From contig NZ_AP023086.1 in the NCBI RefSeq assembly GCF_021655555.1, positions 1,054,001 through 1,118,000 of the forward strand: DNA of 64,000 nucleotides. The letters are read 5' to 3'. The notes beneath the pieces are model-generated. The model saw only the letters and a list, made by a program, of their open reading frames with translations, was not told the DNA's origin and searched no databases. Positions 34,355 to 42,826 of this stretch are shown in pieces (position 1 is the first letter of the stretch; each line of letters begins with the position of its first letter). The position numbers were made by a program, and so were the translations under genes. Origin of the DNA: Marinagarivorans cellulosilyticus (GTDB taxonomy: Bacteria; Pseudomonadota; Gammaproteobacteria; Pseudomonadales; Cellvibrionaceae).

Positions 34355-36286
34355 ATGTCTGAAATTAGCTTGCTTTCCCCCCGCTTAGCCAACCAGATAG
34401 CAGCCGGTGAAGTGGTCGAGCGGCCTGCCTCGGTGATTAAAGAGGTGCTAGAAAACAGCCTCGATGCTGGTGCTACGCAGCTCGATGTTGAAATCGAAGC
34501 TGGCGGCGTAAAGTTAATGCGAGTGCGTGATAACGGCTTGGGCATAGCGCAAGACGATCTGGCGATGGCGTTGGCGCGCCACGCGACCAGCAAAATTCAA
34601 GATTTAGACGACTTGGAAGCGGTGGCGACTTTGGGCTTTCGCGGTGAAGCTTTGGCCAGTATCAGTTCGGTTTCGCGTTTAGAGTTAACCAGCCGGCACC
34701 ATCGGGCCGAGCACGCCTGGACGGTAAAAGCCGAAGGCCGCGATATGCAAACGCAAGTGGTGCCCGCCGCGCACCCAGTAGGTACCACGGTTGAGGTGCG
34801 CGATCTGTTTTTTAATACACCAGCGCGGCGCAAGTTTTTACGCAAAGACAATACCGAGTACGGCCGGGTTGAAGATGTGCTTAAGCGTCTGGCGTTATCG
34901 CGCTTTGGTGTGGGGTTTAGCCTTAAAAATAATGGCCGCGTCGTGCACAGTTGGCGCCCAGCAGATTCACAAATCGAGCAAGAGCGCCGCGTTGCACAAA
35001 TATGCGGGCCTGCCTTTATGAGCAGTACCGTGCACGTCGATATTGAGCGCGCCGGTTTGCGTTTGTGGGGGTGGGTGGCGCTGCCAACTTTCTCGCGAAG
35101 CCAAGCCGATTTGCAGCACTTTTTTGTTAATGGTCGCGCGATTAAAGATAAATTGGTTACCCACGCAGTTCGCCAAGCCTACCAAGATGTGCTTTATCAC
35201 GGCCGTCATCCAGCCTACGCGCTGTACCTTGAAGTCGATCCTGCCACTGTTGATGTAAACGTACACCCGACTAAACACGAAGTGCGCTTTCGCGATGGCC
35301 GCTTAGTGCACGATTTTATTTTTCGCAGTTTGCACAAGGCCTTGGCCGATGTACGGCCAGAGGCCGGTACCGCGCCAACAAACGCAGCTGCAACGGGTGT
35401 TGTACCTTCGGTAGCCGAACAAGCTCAGCCGCAGCCTAGTCAATCGGCGCTGGACTTAAACCCTGCGCAACGCACAGCGCAACCGCAGTATGCCGAACAG
35501 CCGGTTTATAGCGCGGGAGCAGACGCTAGTCGTGGAGGTTTTGAGTCTCGCGGCTATGCCCCTAAGCCGGTTAACTTAGATGCGGCTATGCCGGTCAACG
35601 AGCAAATAGCCGCCTATGCGCATTTAACGCAAAACCCGCTGCCGCAAAATCAATCGGGCCAGCCCACATCGCTGAATGAACTGGCTGCTGGCGACAGCAC
35701 CGTGCCACCTTTAGGGTTTGCGATAGCGCAGCTTAAAGGGATTTATATCCTGGCCGAAAATGCCAATGGTTTAATTGTGGTGGATACCCACGCCGCCCAC
35801 GAGCGCATCACCTACGAAAGCATGAAGGTCCAGTGCGCCGCTAATGGTATTCAAAGTCAGCCGTTACTTGTACCGCAAAGCTTGGCTGTGAGTGAAAAAG
35901 AAGCGAATTACGCCGAGGAAAATACCAGCCTTTTTAGCCAGCTAGGTTTCGAAATACAACGCGCAGGGCCAGAATCGCTTGTAATTAAGCAGGTACCCGT
36001 AATGCTTAACCGCGCCGATATCGAAGTGCTTGTGCGCGATGTGCTATCGGACCTTATAGAATTTGGCATGAGTGAGCGCATTCAGCATAAAATGAACGAA
36101 ATTCTCGGTACCATGGCGTGCCACGGCAGCGTGCGGGCTAACCGCAAGCTAACCATTCCCGAGATGAACGCACTGCTGCGTGATATGGAAGCTACCGAGC
36201 GCAGTGGCCAGTGTAATCATGGCCGGCCTACATGGACGCAACTGACGTTGCACGAGCTCGACAGTTTGTTTATGCGAGGGCAATAA
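34355..36286 (+). CDS. mutL: DNA mismatch repair protein MutL
   Basis: The protein is 643 residues from the ATG at 34355 (MSEISLLSPRL); a GTG two codons earlier is possible. GHKL ATPase motifs are clear: EVVERPASVIKEVLENSLDAGA, DNGLGI, HATSKI and GFRGEALASISSV. A Pro/Gln/Ala-rich linker (about 340-450) joins the C-terminal dimerisation domain. That domain carries DTHAAHERITYE and CNHGRPTW, matching the metal-binding endonuclease motifs of nicking MutL proteins such as that of Pseudomonas. MutL couples MutS recognition to strand excision. The stop overlaps miaA by one base. Confidence 0.95.
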   Translation: MSEISLLSPRLANQIAAGEVVERPASVIKEVLENSLDAGATQLDVEIEAGGVKLMRVRDNGLGIAQDDLAMALARHATSKIQDLDDLEAVATLGFRGEALASISSVSRLELTSRHHRAEHAWTVKAEGRDMQTQVVPAAHPVGTTVEVRDLFFNTPARRKFLRKDNTEYGRVEDVLKRLALSRFGVGFSLKNNGRVVHSWRPADSQIEQERRVAQICGPAFMSSTVHVDIERAGLRLWGWVALPTFSRSQADLQHFFVNGRAIKDKLVTHAVRQAYQDVLYHGRHPAYALYLEVDPATVDVNVHPTKHEVRFRDGRLVHDFIFRSLHKALADVRPEAGTAPTNAAATGVVPSVAEQAQPQPSQSALDLNPAQRTAQPQYAEQPVYSAGADASRGGFESRGYAPKPVNLDAAMPVNEQIAAYAHLTQNPLPQNQSGQPTSLNELAAGDSTVPPLGFAIAQLKGIYILAENANGLIVVDTHAAHERITYESMKVQCAANGIQSQPLLVPQSLAVSEKEANYAEENTSLFSQLGFEIQRAGPESLVIKQVPVMLNRADIEVLVRDVLSDLIEFGMSERIQHKMNEILGTMACHGSVRANRKLTIPEMNALLRDMEATERSGQCNHGRPTWTQLTLHELDSLFMRGQ

Positions 36287-37245
36287 TGGCTTTGCCGCGT
36301 GTTTTAACGTTAATGGGGCCTACGGCTGCGGGTAAAACCGATTTAGCCATTGCCTTAGTTGAGCAGTGCAATGCCGAAATTATCAGTGTCGATTCGGCTT
36401 TGGTGTATCGCGGTATGGACATTGGCTCGGCTAAGCCCAATGCGCAAGAGCTTGGACGTGCCCCGCACCGGCTTATAGATATTCTTGAGCCTACAGAATC
36501 CTATAATGCGGCAGACTTTTGCAAAGATGCCGCTTGGCATATTGAAGATATCTTAGCGAAAGGTAAAACGCCGCTCTTAGTGGGTGGTACTATGCTTTAC
36601 TTTAAAGCCTTACTCGAAGGCTTATCGAATATGCCAACCACCAACCTAAAGGTGCGGGCTGAAATCGAGCAGCTCGCTGCAGAGCATGGTTGGCCGTATG
36701 TTCATGCTGTTTTGGCCAAAGCTGACCCTGTGTGTGCAGCAAAATTGCACCCTAATCATTCGCAGCGTATTAGTCGTGCGCTAGAGGTGTACCGCAGCTC
36801 GGGCATCCCCATGAGCCGCTGGCAGGCTGGGCAGCAAGCGGGTTTACAGGATAAATACCAGTGGCTGCAAATGGCGATTGCACCACAAGAGCGCAAGGTT
36901 TTGCACCAGCGCATAGCTTTACGTTTTAATAAGATGTTAGATAACGGCTTTTTAGATGAAATGCGCGGCCTTATGGCGCGTGGTGACCTTACCCTAGAAA
37001 CCTCGTCGATGCGCGCGGTAGGTTACCGGCAAGCGTGGGAATACCTTGCCGGCCACTATGACCGTGATACATTTATTGAAAAAGGTATTGTGGCAACCCG
37101 CCAGTTAGCTAAACGACAGTTAACATGGTTACGGGGTTGGCATGATTTGAGCTGGGTCTATACTCAGAGTGATTCCGGCAAAATGTTAAGTAATGACGAA
37201 ATTTTAGCAAAAGCCTTGAAACTTATGGCAGCTAGAACCATATAA
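36286..37245 (+). CDS. miaA: tRNA dimethylallyltransferase
   Basis: The 319 residues start at the ATG at 36286, which overlaps the mutL stop (TAATG); a longer frame inside mutL is not used. The P-loop GPTAAGKTDLA is at about 9-19, with DSALVYRGMDIGSAKP, and the substrate-binding RAVGYRQAWEYL lies in the C-terminal half. The enzyme adds a dimethylallyl group to A37 of UNN-decoding tRNAs. Order mutL-miaA-hfq is conserved. Confidence 0.96.
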   Translation: MALPRVLTLMGPTAAGKTDLAIALVEQCNAEIISVDSALVYRGMDIGSAKPNAQELGRAPHRLIDILEPTESYNAADFCKDAAWHIEDILAKGKTPLLVGGTMLYFKALLEGLSNMPTTNLKVRAEIEQLAAEHGWPYVHAVLAKADPVCAAKLHPNHSQRISRALEVYRSSGIPMSRWQAGQQAGLQDKYQWLQMAIAPQERKVLHQRIALRFNKMLDNGFLDEMRGLMARGDLTLETSSMRAVGYRQAWEYLAGHYDRDTFIEKGIVATRQLAKRQLTWLRGWHDLSWVYTQSDSGKMLSNDEILAKALKLMAARTI

Positions 37246-37370
37246 TGTAGTCGGCGCCGATATTGCGCTTAGCTTGTCAGTGATGGCGCAGCTTATTGCA
37301 GGTGCTAGTGGCCAAAAGCCTTTAGTTTCTTGCGTTTATTATTTTTATAAATCCTTACAAGGAGAGCCTC

Positions 37371-37631
37371 ATGTCAAAAGGGCATAGTCTACAAGACCCT
37401 TACCTCAATATTCTGCGCAAAGAGCGTGTGCCAGTGTCCATTTACTTGGTCAATGGTATTAAGCTGCAAGGGCAGGTTGAGTCCTTCGACCAGTTTGTTG
37501 TGTTGTTGAAAAACACCGTAAGCCAAATGGTTTACAAGCACGCTATTTCAACTGTGGTGCCATCGCGCCCGGTGCGCGTGCCTATGATTAACCCCGATGC
37601 GCCCGGCGAAGAGACTGCCGACGCTGAGTAA
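37371..37631 (+). CDS. hfq: RNA chaperone Hfq
   Basis: The 86 residues have the Sm1 (LYL/IYLVNGIKLQGQVESFDQFVVLL) and Sm2 (YKHAISTVVPSR) motifs of Hfq, with a short acidic C-terminal tail. It forms a ring hexamer that pairs small RNAs with target mRNAs. AAGGAG lies 8 bases upstream. The 125-bp gap after miaA probably contains its own promoter. Confidence 0.97.
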   Translation: MSKGHSLQDPYLNILRKERVPVSIYLVNGIKLQGQVESFDQFVVLLKNTVSQMVYKHAISTVVPSRPVRVPMINPDAPGEETADAE

Positions 37632-37642
37632 CGAGGTCTGCA

Positions 37643-38965
37643 TTGTTCTTTGATCGTCCCGAATCTGGTGAGTTAGCCATATTAGTTCACCTCGATATCT
37701 ATGAAGAAAGGGGCACTAGCGATCCGCGAGAATTTGAAGAGTTAGCATTGTCTGCTGGGGCTGACCCAGTGGCGATGCTTTCTGGCGCGCGTTCTACGCC
37801 TAGCGCAAAATTCTTTGTGGGTACTGGTAAGCTCGACGAGCTAAAAAACCTCGTGCATCAGCACGAAGCCGAATTAGTTCTTTTTAACCACACTTTAAGC
37901 CCAAGCCAAGAACGCAATTTAGAAGCTGCGCTGGAGTGTCGCGTACTCGACCGCACCACACTTATTCTTGATATATTTGCTCAACGCGCCCGAACGCACG
38001 AGGGTAAGTTGCAAGTGGAGCTTGCCCAGTTGCAGCACATGTCTACCCGCCTTATTCGTGGTTGGACCCACTTAGAGCGCCAAAAAGGTGGCATTGGTTT
38101 ACGTGGCCCGGGTGAAACGCAGCTGGAAACCGACCGTCGTTTATTGCGCGAGCGCATTAAAAGCATTAAGGCGCGTTTGGATAAAGTTCGGCGGCAGCGC
38201 GACCAAGGCCGGCGCTCTCGCAATCGTGCCGAAATACCTGTGGTTTCGTTGGTGGGTTATACCAATGCGGGCAAATCAACGCTTTTTAACGCCGTTACGG
38301 GGTCTGAGGTATATGCTGAAGATCAGCTCTTTGCGACGCTAGACCCAACGATGCGTCGAGTTGAAATAGCCGATGTAGGCGCAGTAATTTTAGCCGATAC
38401 AGTGGGCTTTATTAGTCGCCTGCCGCACAAGTTGGTGGAGGCTTTTCGAGCGACACTCGAAGAAGCCGCCAGTGCTGATTTTTTGCTCCACACAATTGAT
38501 GCTGCCGACCCCGAGCGCTTGCGCAATATGGATGAGGTGCAAAAAGTATTGGCTGAAATTGGTGCTAATGACATTCCGCAGTTGCTGGTTTACAACAAAA
38601 TTGATTTGTTGAGTGATATGGAACCGCGTCTCGACCGTAATGACCAAGGTAGGCCCGTTGCGGTATGGCTTTCTGCGCAAAAACAAGCTGGCCTTGAGTT
38701 ATTGCAGTTAGCCATCAGTGAGCTAGTGGGCGATCGCATGTGCCAGGGTACTGCGTACCTAAGTAATGATATGGGTAGTTTACGAGCACGATTTCACCGC
38801 GCAAATGCGGTGTTAAGCGAAAATTATTTAGACGATGGTCGCTGCGAGTTAGCGTTGCGATTGCCAGAGGCGGATTTCAACCGTATTCTGGCCGCCGAGA
38901 CAATCAGCGCGAGTCATATTGGCTGGGTGTCCTCTGGGGCGCCGACAGACGAACAGCTAGCATAA
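37643..38965 (+). CDS. hflX: Ribosome-associated GTPase HflX
   Basis: A 440-residue GTPase. The N-terminal HflX nucleotide-binding domain (about 1-195) carries RDQGRRSR just before the G domain with GYTNAGKST (G1), DTVGFI (G3) and NKID (G4). The start is a TTG, giving MFFDRPESGE, which aligns with HflX N-termini and has CGAGG 7 bases upstream. HflX splits stalled or stress-affected 70S ribosomes. It follows hfq by 11 bases, as in Escherichia and Pseudomonas. Confidence 0.95.
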   Translation: MFFDRPESGELAILVHLDIYEERGTSDPREFEELALSAGADPVAMLSGARSTPSAKFFVGTGKLDELKNLVHQHEAELVLFNHTLSPSQERNLEAALECRVLDRTTLILDIFAQRARTHEGKLQVELAQLQHMSTRLIRGWTHLERQKGGIGLRGPGETQLETDRRLLRERIKSIKARLDKVRRQRDQGRRSRNRAEIPVVSLVGYTNAGKSTLFNAVTGSEVYAEDQLFATLDPTMRRVEIADVGAVILADTVGFISRLPHKLVEAFRATLEEAASADFLLHTIDAADPERLRNMDEVQKVLAEIGANDIPQLLVYNKIDLLSDMEPRLDRNDQGRPVAVWLSAQKQAGLELLQLAISELVGDRMCQGTAYLSNDMGSLRARFHRANAVLSENYLDDGRCELALRLPEADFNRILAAETISASHIGWVSSGAPTDEQLA

Positions 38966-38979
38966 ATACACCGTATATC

Positions 38980-39015
38980 AGGGCACCTCTACATCAATAG
39001 TGTGTAGGGTGCCCT
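38980..39015. repeat. Stem-loop between hflX and hflK
   Basis: AGGGCACC (38980-38987) pairs with GGTGCCCT (39008-39015), and the inner CTACA pairs with TGTAG after a one-base bulge. There is no U-tract, so it may be an mRNA-processing or partial attenuation element. A closely related 12-base sequence occurs at 34196-34207 and at the IS insertion site near 49969. Confidence 0.7.
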
Positions 39016-39049
39016 AAACACATTAATCGATCTCAAAACGGAGAACACT

Positions 39050-40258
39050 ATGGCCTGGAATGAACCGGGTAATAATTCTGGGGGAAATAACTCTGGAAAT
39101 AACGGTAACGACAACGGCAATAAAGACCCGTGGGGTAACCGCAACAATAATAACGATGGCCCGCCCGACTTCGATGAAATTGTGCGCAATTTTATTGGCA
39201 TGTTTACCGGCAAGAAAAAAGGCGGTGGCAACGGCGGCTTTGGTGGTGGTAGCAATAAAGGCGGTGGTTCAATAACCCCATTTATTGTGATTGGTTTAAT
39301 TCTAGCTGCGGTGATTTTTGCGGCTAAAGGCTTTGGTGTGGTTAACGAGCAGGAGCGGGCGGTAGTTTTGCGTTTTGGTTTGTATAAAGAAACAAAAGGC
39401 CCAGGCTTGCGCTGGAATCCACCGTTAATTGATACCGTATTCACCGAAAACGTGACCCGCGTGCGCTTGTGGAGTACACAAGAGAAAATGCTGACAGAAG
39501 ACTTGAATATTGTGGATATCAAGCTTTCTGTACAGTACAGCATTGATAACGCCGAAGACTTTGTTCTAAGGGTGAAATCGCCAGAAGAAAGCTTACAGCA
39601 AGCCGCTAATAGCGCACTGCGCCATGTGGTAGGGTCGACCAAAATGCACAATGTGCTCACCGAGGGCCGTGCAGCTATTGCGATAGAAATTCGTGACCGC
39701 TTACAAGGTTATTTGACTGATTACACCACAGGTATTTTGGTAGACAAAGTCAATATCGAAGATTCAAACCCGCCGCGCGAAGTACAAGATGCGTTTGATG
39801 ATGTTATTAAAGCCCGCGAAGATGAGGAGCGCTTCCAGAACGAAGCACAAACATACTCAAATGCGGTAGTACCGGAGGCGGAAGGTGAAGCTGCCAGAAT
39901 AAAAGAAGTGGCGAACGCCTACAAAGAAGAAGTGATTGCCAAGGCCGAAGGTGAAGCCAAGCGTTTTGAGTTGTTGCTGGCCGAGTATAAAAAGGCGCCG
40001 CAAGTGACCCGTGAGCGCTTGTATATAGAAACCGTTCAAGAGGTGATGGCTAATAGTAGTAAGGTAATGGTTGATGTCGAAGGCGGTAATAACATGATGT
40101 ACATGCCTTTAGATAAGCTAGTAGAGGGCGCCACTACCGCCACGGCTAGTGCCCGTCGTGGTTTTACTCGGCAAGAAATAGAGCAGCTCACCAATCATAT
40201 TAAAGGTGAAATTATGAGTGATTTACCGGCTAGCACTAGCCGTAGGAGTGGCCGCTAA
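39050..40258 (+). CDS. hflK: FtsH-modulating membrane protease complex subunit HflK
   Basis: The 402 residues begin with a Gly/Asn-rich cytoplasmic tail (about 1-80), have one transmembrane helix (about 82-100: FIVIGLILAAVIFAAKGF), then an SPFH/band-7 domain (about 105-300), and a short Ala-rich C-terminus. With HflC it forms a large periplasmic cage that limits FtsH proteolysis of membrane proteins. Its stop overlaps the hflC start by one base. Confidence 0.96.
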   Translation: MAWNEPGNNSGGNNSGNNGNDNGNKDPWGNRNNNNDGPPDFDEIVRNFIGMFTGKKKGGGNGGFGGGSNKGGGSITPFIVIGLILAAVIFAAKGFGVVNEQERAVVLRFGLYKETKGPGLRWNPPLIDTVFTENVTRVRLWSTQEKMLTEDLNIVDIKLSVQYSIDNAEDFVLRVKSPEESLQQAANSALRHVVGSTKMHNVLTEGRAAIAIEIRDRLQGYLTDYTTGILVDKVNIEDSNPPREVQDAFDDVIKAREDEERFQNEAQTYSNAVVPEAEGEAARIKEVANAYKEEVIAKAEGEAKRFELLLAEYKKAPQVTRERLYIETVQEVMANSSKVMVDVEGGNNMMYMPLDKLVEGATTATASARRGFTRQEIEQLTNHIKGEIMSDLPASTSRRSGR

Positions 40259-41151
40259 TGTCTACTAAATCATTAATGGCCTTAGTTGGCGGATTGCTGA
40301 TTGTTATTGTGGCCGCGAATTCGCTTTATATTGTGAATGAATTTGAACGCGGTGTTGAATTGCGTTTAGGGCGTGTAAGCAATGGTGACCTAGATCGCGG
40401 CTTGCATGTGAAATTCCCGTTTGTGGATTCGGTTAAGAAGTTTGATGGCCGAATAATGACGCTAGATGCGCCTGCCGAGCCGATTCTTACGGTAGAGAAA
40501 AAGACGGTAGAGGTAGACTCCTATGCAAAGTGGCGCATTCTGGATGTTAAAAAGTTCTATACCGCTACCAACGGTGAAATCGACCGCGCCCGTAGCCTGT
40601 TAAGCCAGCGCATTAATGAGGAGCTGCGCAATCAGTTTGCTTTGCGTTCTTTGCATGAGGTAGTCAGCGGGCAGCGTGATGAATTAATGCTGGCCATTAA
40701 AGACGAGCTGAATAAGTTTTCAGATACGTCTTTGGGTATTGAGGTGGTAGACGTGCGCGTTAAGCGTATCGACTTACCGGTAGAAGTGAGTGGTCCGGTA
40801 TTTGAACGCATGCGTGCCGAGCGTGAGCTGGAGGCCGCGCAACACCGTGCCGAAGGTGAAAAAATGGCTAAAATCACCCGCGCTGATGCTGACCGCAAAG
40901 CTCGAGTAGAGCGCGCTAAAGCCTATCGTGATGCTGAAAAAATCAAGGGTGAGGGCGATGCGATAGCGGCCGATACTTACGCAAAAGCATACAATCAAGA
41001 CTCAGAGTTCTATGCTTTTGTGCGCAGCCTAGAGGCCTACCGAGCCACGTTTGCGCAAAAGCAAGATGTAATGCTGGTTGATCCTGCGAGCGACTTCTTC
41101 CGTTACTTTAAGTCGGCCAATGGCGATGCTGCCAAGGGCGTTCAAAAGTAG
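40258..41151 (+). CDS. hflC: FtsH-modulating membrane protease complex subunit HflC
   Basis: The 297 residues have an N-terminal transmembrane helix (about 6-24), an SPFH domain with NEFERGVELRLGRV, and an EAQ/K-rich coiled region (about 180-250). It is translationally coupled to hflK and acts with it. Two intrinsic terminators follow. Confidence 0.96.
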   Translation: MSTKSLMALVGGLLIVIVAANSLYIVNEFERGVELRLGRVSNGDLDRGLHVKFPFVDSVKKFDGRIMTLDAPAEPILTVEKKTVEVDSYAKWRILDVKKFYTATNGEIDRARSLLSQRINEELRNQFALRSLHEVVSGQRDELMLAIKDELNKFSDTSLGIEVVDVRVKRIDLPVEVSGPVFERMRAERELEAAQHRAEGEKMAKITRADADRKARVERAKAYRDAEKIKGEGDAIAADTYAKAYNQDSEFYAFVRSLEAYRATFAQKQDVMLVDPASDFFRYFKSANGDAAKGVQK

Positions 41152-41185
41152 GAAACGCCCCGCATTTTCAGCCTTTACGGCAATG

Positions 41186-41224
41186 CACCAGTAAGCGCGA
41201 GCTGTAACTTGCTGGTGTTTTTTT
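41186..41224 (+). terminator. Intrinsic terminator after hflC
   Basis: CACCAGTAAG (41186-41195) pairs with CTTGCTGGTG (41208-41217; one G-U pair), followed by seven T residues. Confidence 0.9.
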
Positions 41225-41269
41225 CGTCTTAATCGTTTTTACCCGCCGCAAAGGATGCTAAAATGCCGC

Positions 41270-41298
41270 AACCGAGCCTGATAAGCTCGGTTTTTTTG
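41270..41298 (+). terminator. Second intrinsic terminator, 45 bases after the first
   Basis: AACCGAGC (41270-41277) and GCTCGGTT (41285-41292) form a stem with a seven-base loop and a T-tract. Its closeness to the first terminator suggests either a back-up or the end of a very short transcript started between them. Confidence 0.85.
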
Positions 41299-41384
41299 TG
41301 CCAGTCATATCAGCACAGCCGTAAAGGCCCCTTGTTGTGGGGCGGTACAGCTAAAGACTCAGCGGCAAAGATTAAAGAGCCCTA

Positions 41385-41570
41385 ATGTTAGACACACTTT
41401 TGCAAGCCATTTGCTTGGTACTGATCTTAGAAGGCATAGTGCCATTTTTGTATCCAGGCCGTTGGCGTGCCTTGGTTGTTAAGTTGGCCACCGTAAATGA
41501 CCGCGAATTGCGCATTGTTGGCTTGGTTAGCATGCTGCTAGGCGCTGGATTATTATTTTTACTGAAATAG
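41385..41570 (+). CDS. DUF2065 small membrane protein
   Basis: The 61 residues have two hydrophobic helices (about 5-22 and 43-60) around a basic loop (GRWRALVVKL), matching the YjeT/DUF2065 family that is regularly found between hflC and hisZ or purA. The function is unknown. It is a probable inner-membrane hairpin protein. Confidence 0.85.
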   Translation: MLDTLLQAICLVLILEGIVPFLYPGRWRALVVKLATVNDRELRIVGLVSMLLGAGLLFLLK

Positions 41571-41592
41571 AACCTAACTAGAACAACACACC

Positions 41593-42774
41593 ATGAATCA
41601 AGTTGATCGCTGGATGTTGCCTGACGGCATCGAAGAAGTGCTGCCCGAAGAAGCAGAACACATAGAAGCCCTGCGCCGTCGCGTGTTGGATTTATTTCAG
41701 CGTTGGGGCTACGACCTCATTATCCCCTCGATGGTGGAGTTTACCGATTCGCTATTGATTGGTTTGGGGCAAGATCTCGATCTACAAACCTTTAAAGTCA
41801 CAGACCAGTTAAGTGGTCGCACTTTAGGTATTCGCGCCGATATTACCCCGCAAGCAGCCCGCATAGATGCACACAGCTTGCGCCGCGATGGTATTAACCG
41901 CTTATGTTATGCCGGCCATGTGTTGTACACCCGTGCAAAAAGTGCGCTGGCTAGCCGCAACCCGTTACAGATGGGCGTGGAGATGTTCGGCGACGACAGC
42001 ATAGAAGCCGATATCGAAGTAGTATCGCTATTGTTAAGCACCCTTAAAGAGGCCGATTTAATCGATTTACATATCGACCTAGGGCACGTGGGTATTTTTA
42101 AAGCGTTAGCGGCCGAAGCGCAGTTAACGCCCAGTCAAGAAAAAGCCTTTTTCGAATTATTGCAAGCCAAGGCCATGGCCGATATTAACGCCTGGGTAGA
42201 TGCTAATTTGGCCGGCTCGCCAGCGGCGCCTTGGTTAAAAGCGTTGCCAAAATTGGCGGGTGCCGCAAATGTATTACACGATGCCAAGGCGGTATTTGCC
42301 AATGCGCCGGCCGCTGTGCGCAAAGCACTAGACGAGCTTGTTGTATTGGCCGAAACCTTATCCGAGCGCTACCCGCAAGCGCATTTGTATTTTGATTTAA
42401 GCGAGTTGCGCGGCTACCACTACCATACGGGTATTGTATTTGCGGCTTTTGCGGCAGGCGCAGGCGAGGCCATAGCCACCGGCGGGCGTTACGACCACAT
42501 TGGTGAGGTATTTGGCCGCGCGCGATCGGCTACCGGCTTTAGCGTTAACTTAGTTGCGCTAAAGCGTTTGGCGCAACCCTCTTGCGATTTACCCACCGGT
42601 ATATTCGCCCCGCATTCCACCCACCCTGCACAATGGCAGGCGGTAGAGCGTTTGCGTGATGCCGGCGAGCGTGTAGTGTGCGGCGCTAATTGGCAATCCG
42701 CACCGAATGAATATCAAACCTGCGATCGCATCCTTGTGGAGTGCGATGGGGTTTTTGAAGTAAAAGCATTGTAG
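41593..42774 (+). CDS. hisZ: ATP phosphoribosyltransferase regulatory subunit HisZ
   Basis: The 393 residues resemble histidyl-tRNA synthetase without its anticodon-binding domain: LPEEAEHIEALRRRVLDLFQRWGYD at the N-terminus, TPQAARI, and the class-II motif AIATGGRYDHI. HisZ activates the short form of HisG, so the host should carry a short HisG elsewhere. Placement before purA is standard. Confidence 0.94.
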   Translation: MNQVDRWMLPDGIEEVLPEEAEHIEALRRRVLDLFQRWGYDLIIPSMVEFTDSLLIGLGQDLDLQTFKVTDQLSGRTLGIRADITPQAARIDAHSLRRDGINRLCYAGHVLYTRAKSALASRNPLQMGVEMFGDDSIEADIEVVSLLLSTLKEADLIDLHIDLGHVGIFKALAAEAQLTPSQEKAFFELLQAKAMADINAWVDANLAGSPAAPWLKALPKLAGAANVLHDAKAVFANAPAAVRKALDELVVLAETLSERYPQAHLYFDLSELRGYHYHTGIVFAAFAAGAGEAIATGGRYDHIGEVFGRARSATGFSVNLVALKRLAQPSCDLPTGIFAPHSTHPAQWQAVERLRDAGERVVCGANWQSAPNEYQTCDRILVECDGVFEVKAL

Positions 42775-42826
42775 CTAATTTATATATTCAACCTAATTCT
42801 TTAACACAAACAGAGCGCAGTATTTC

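Noticed and set aside
38989..39660. A 223-codon leftward frame opposite hflK
   Set aside because: It is the antisense of the Gly/Asn-rich hflK start; low-complexity coding sequence produces such shadows. hflK is unmistakable on the other strand.
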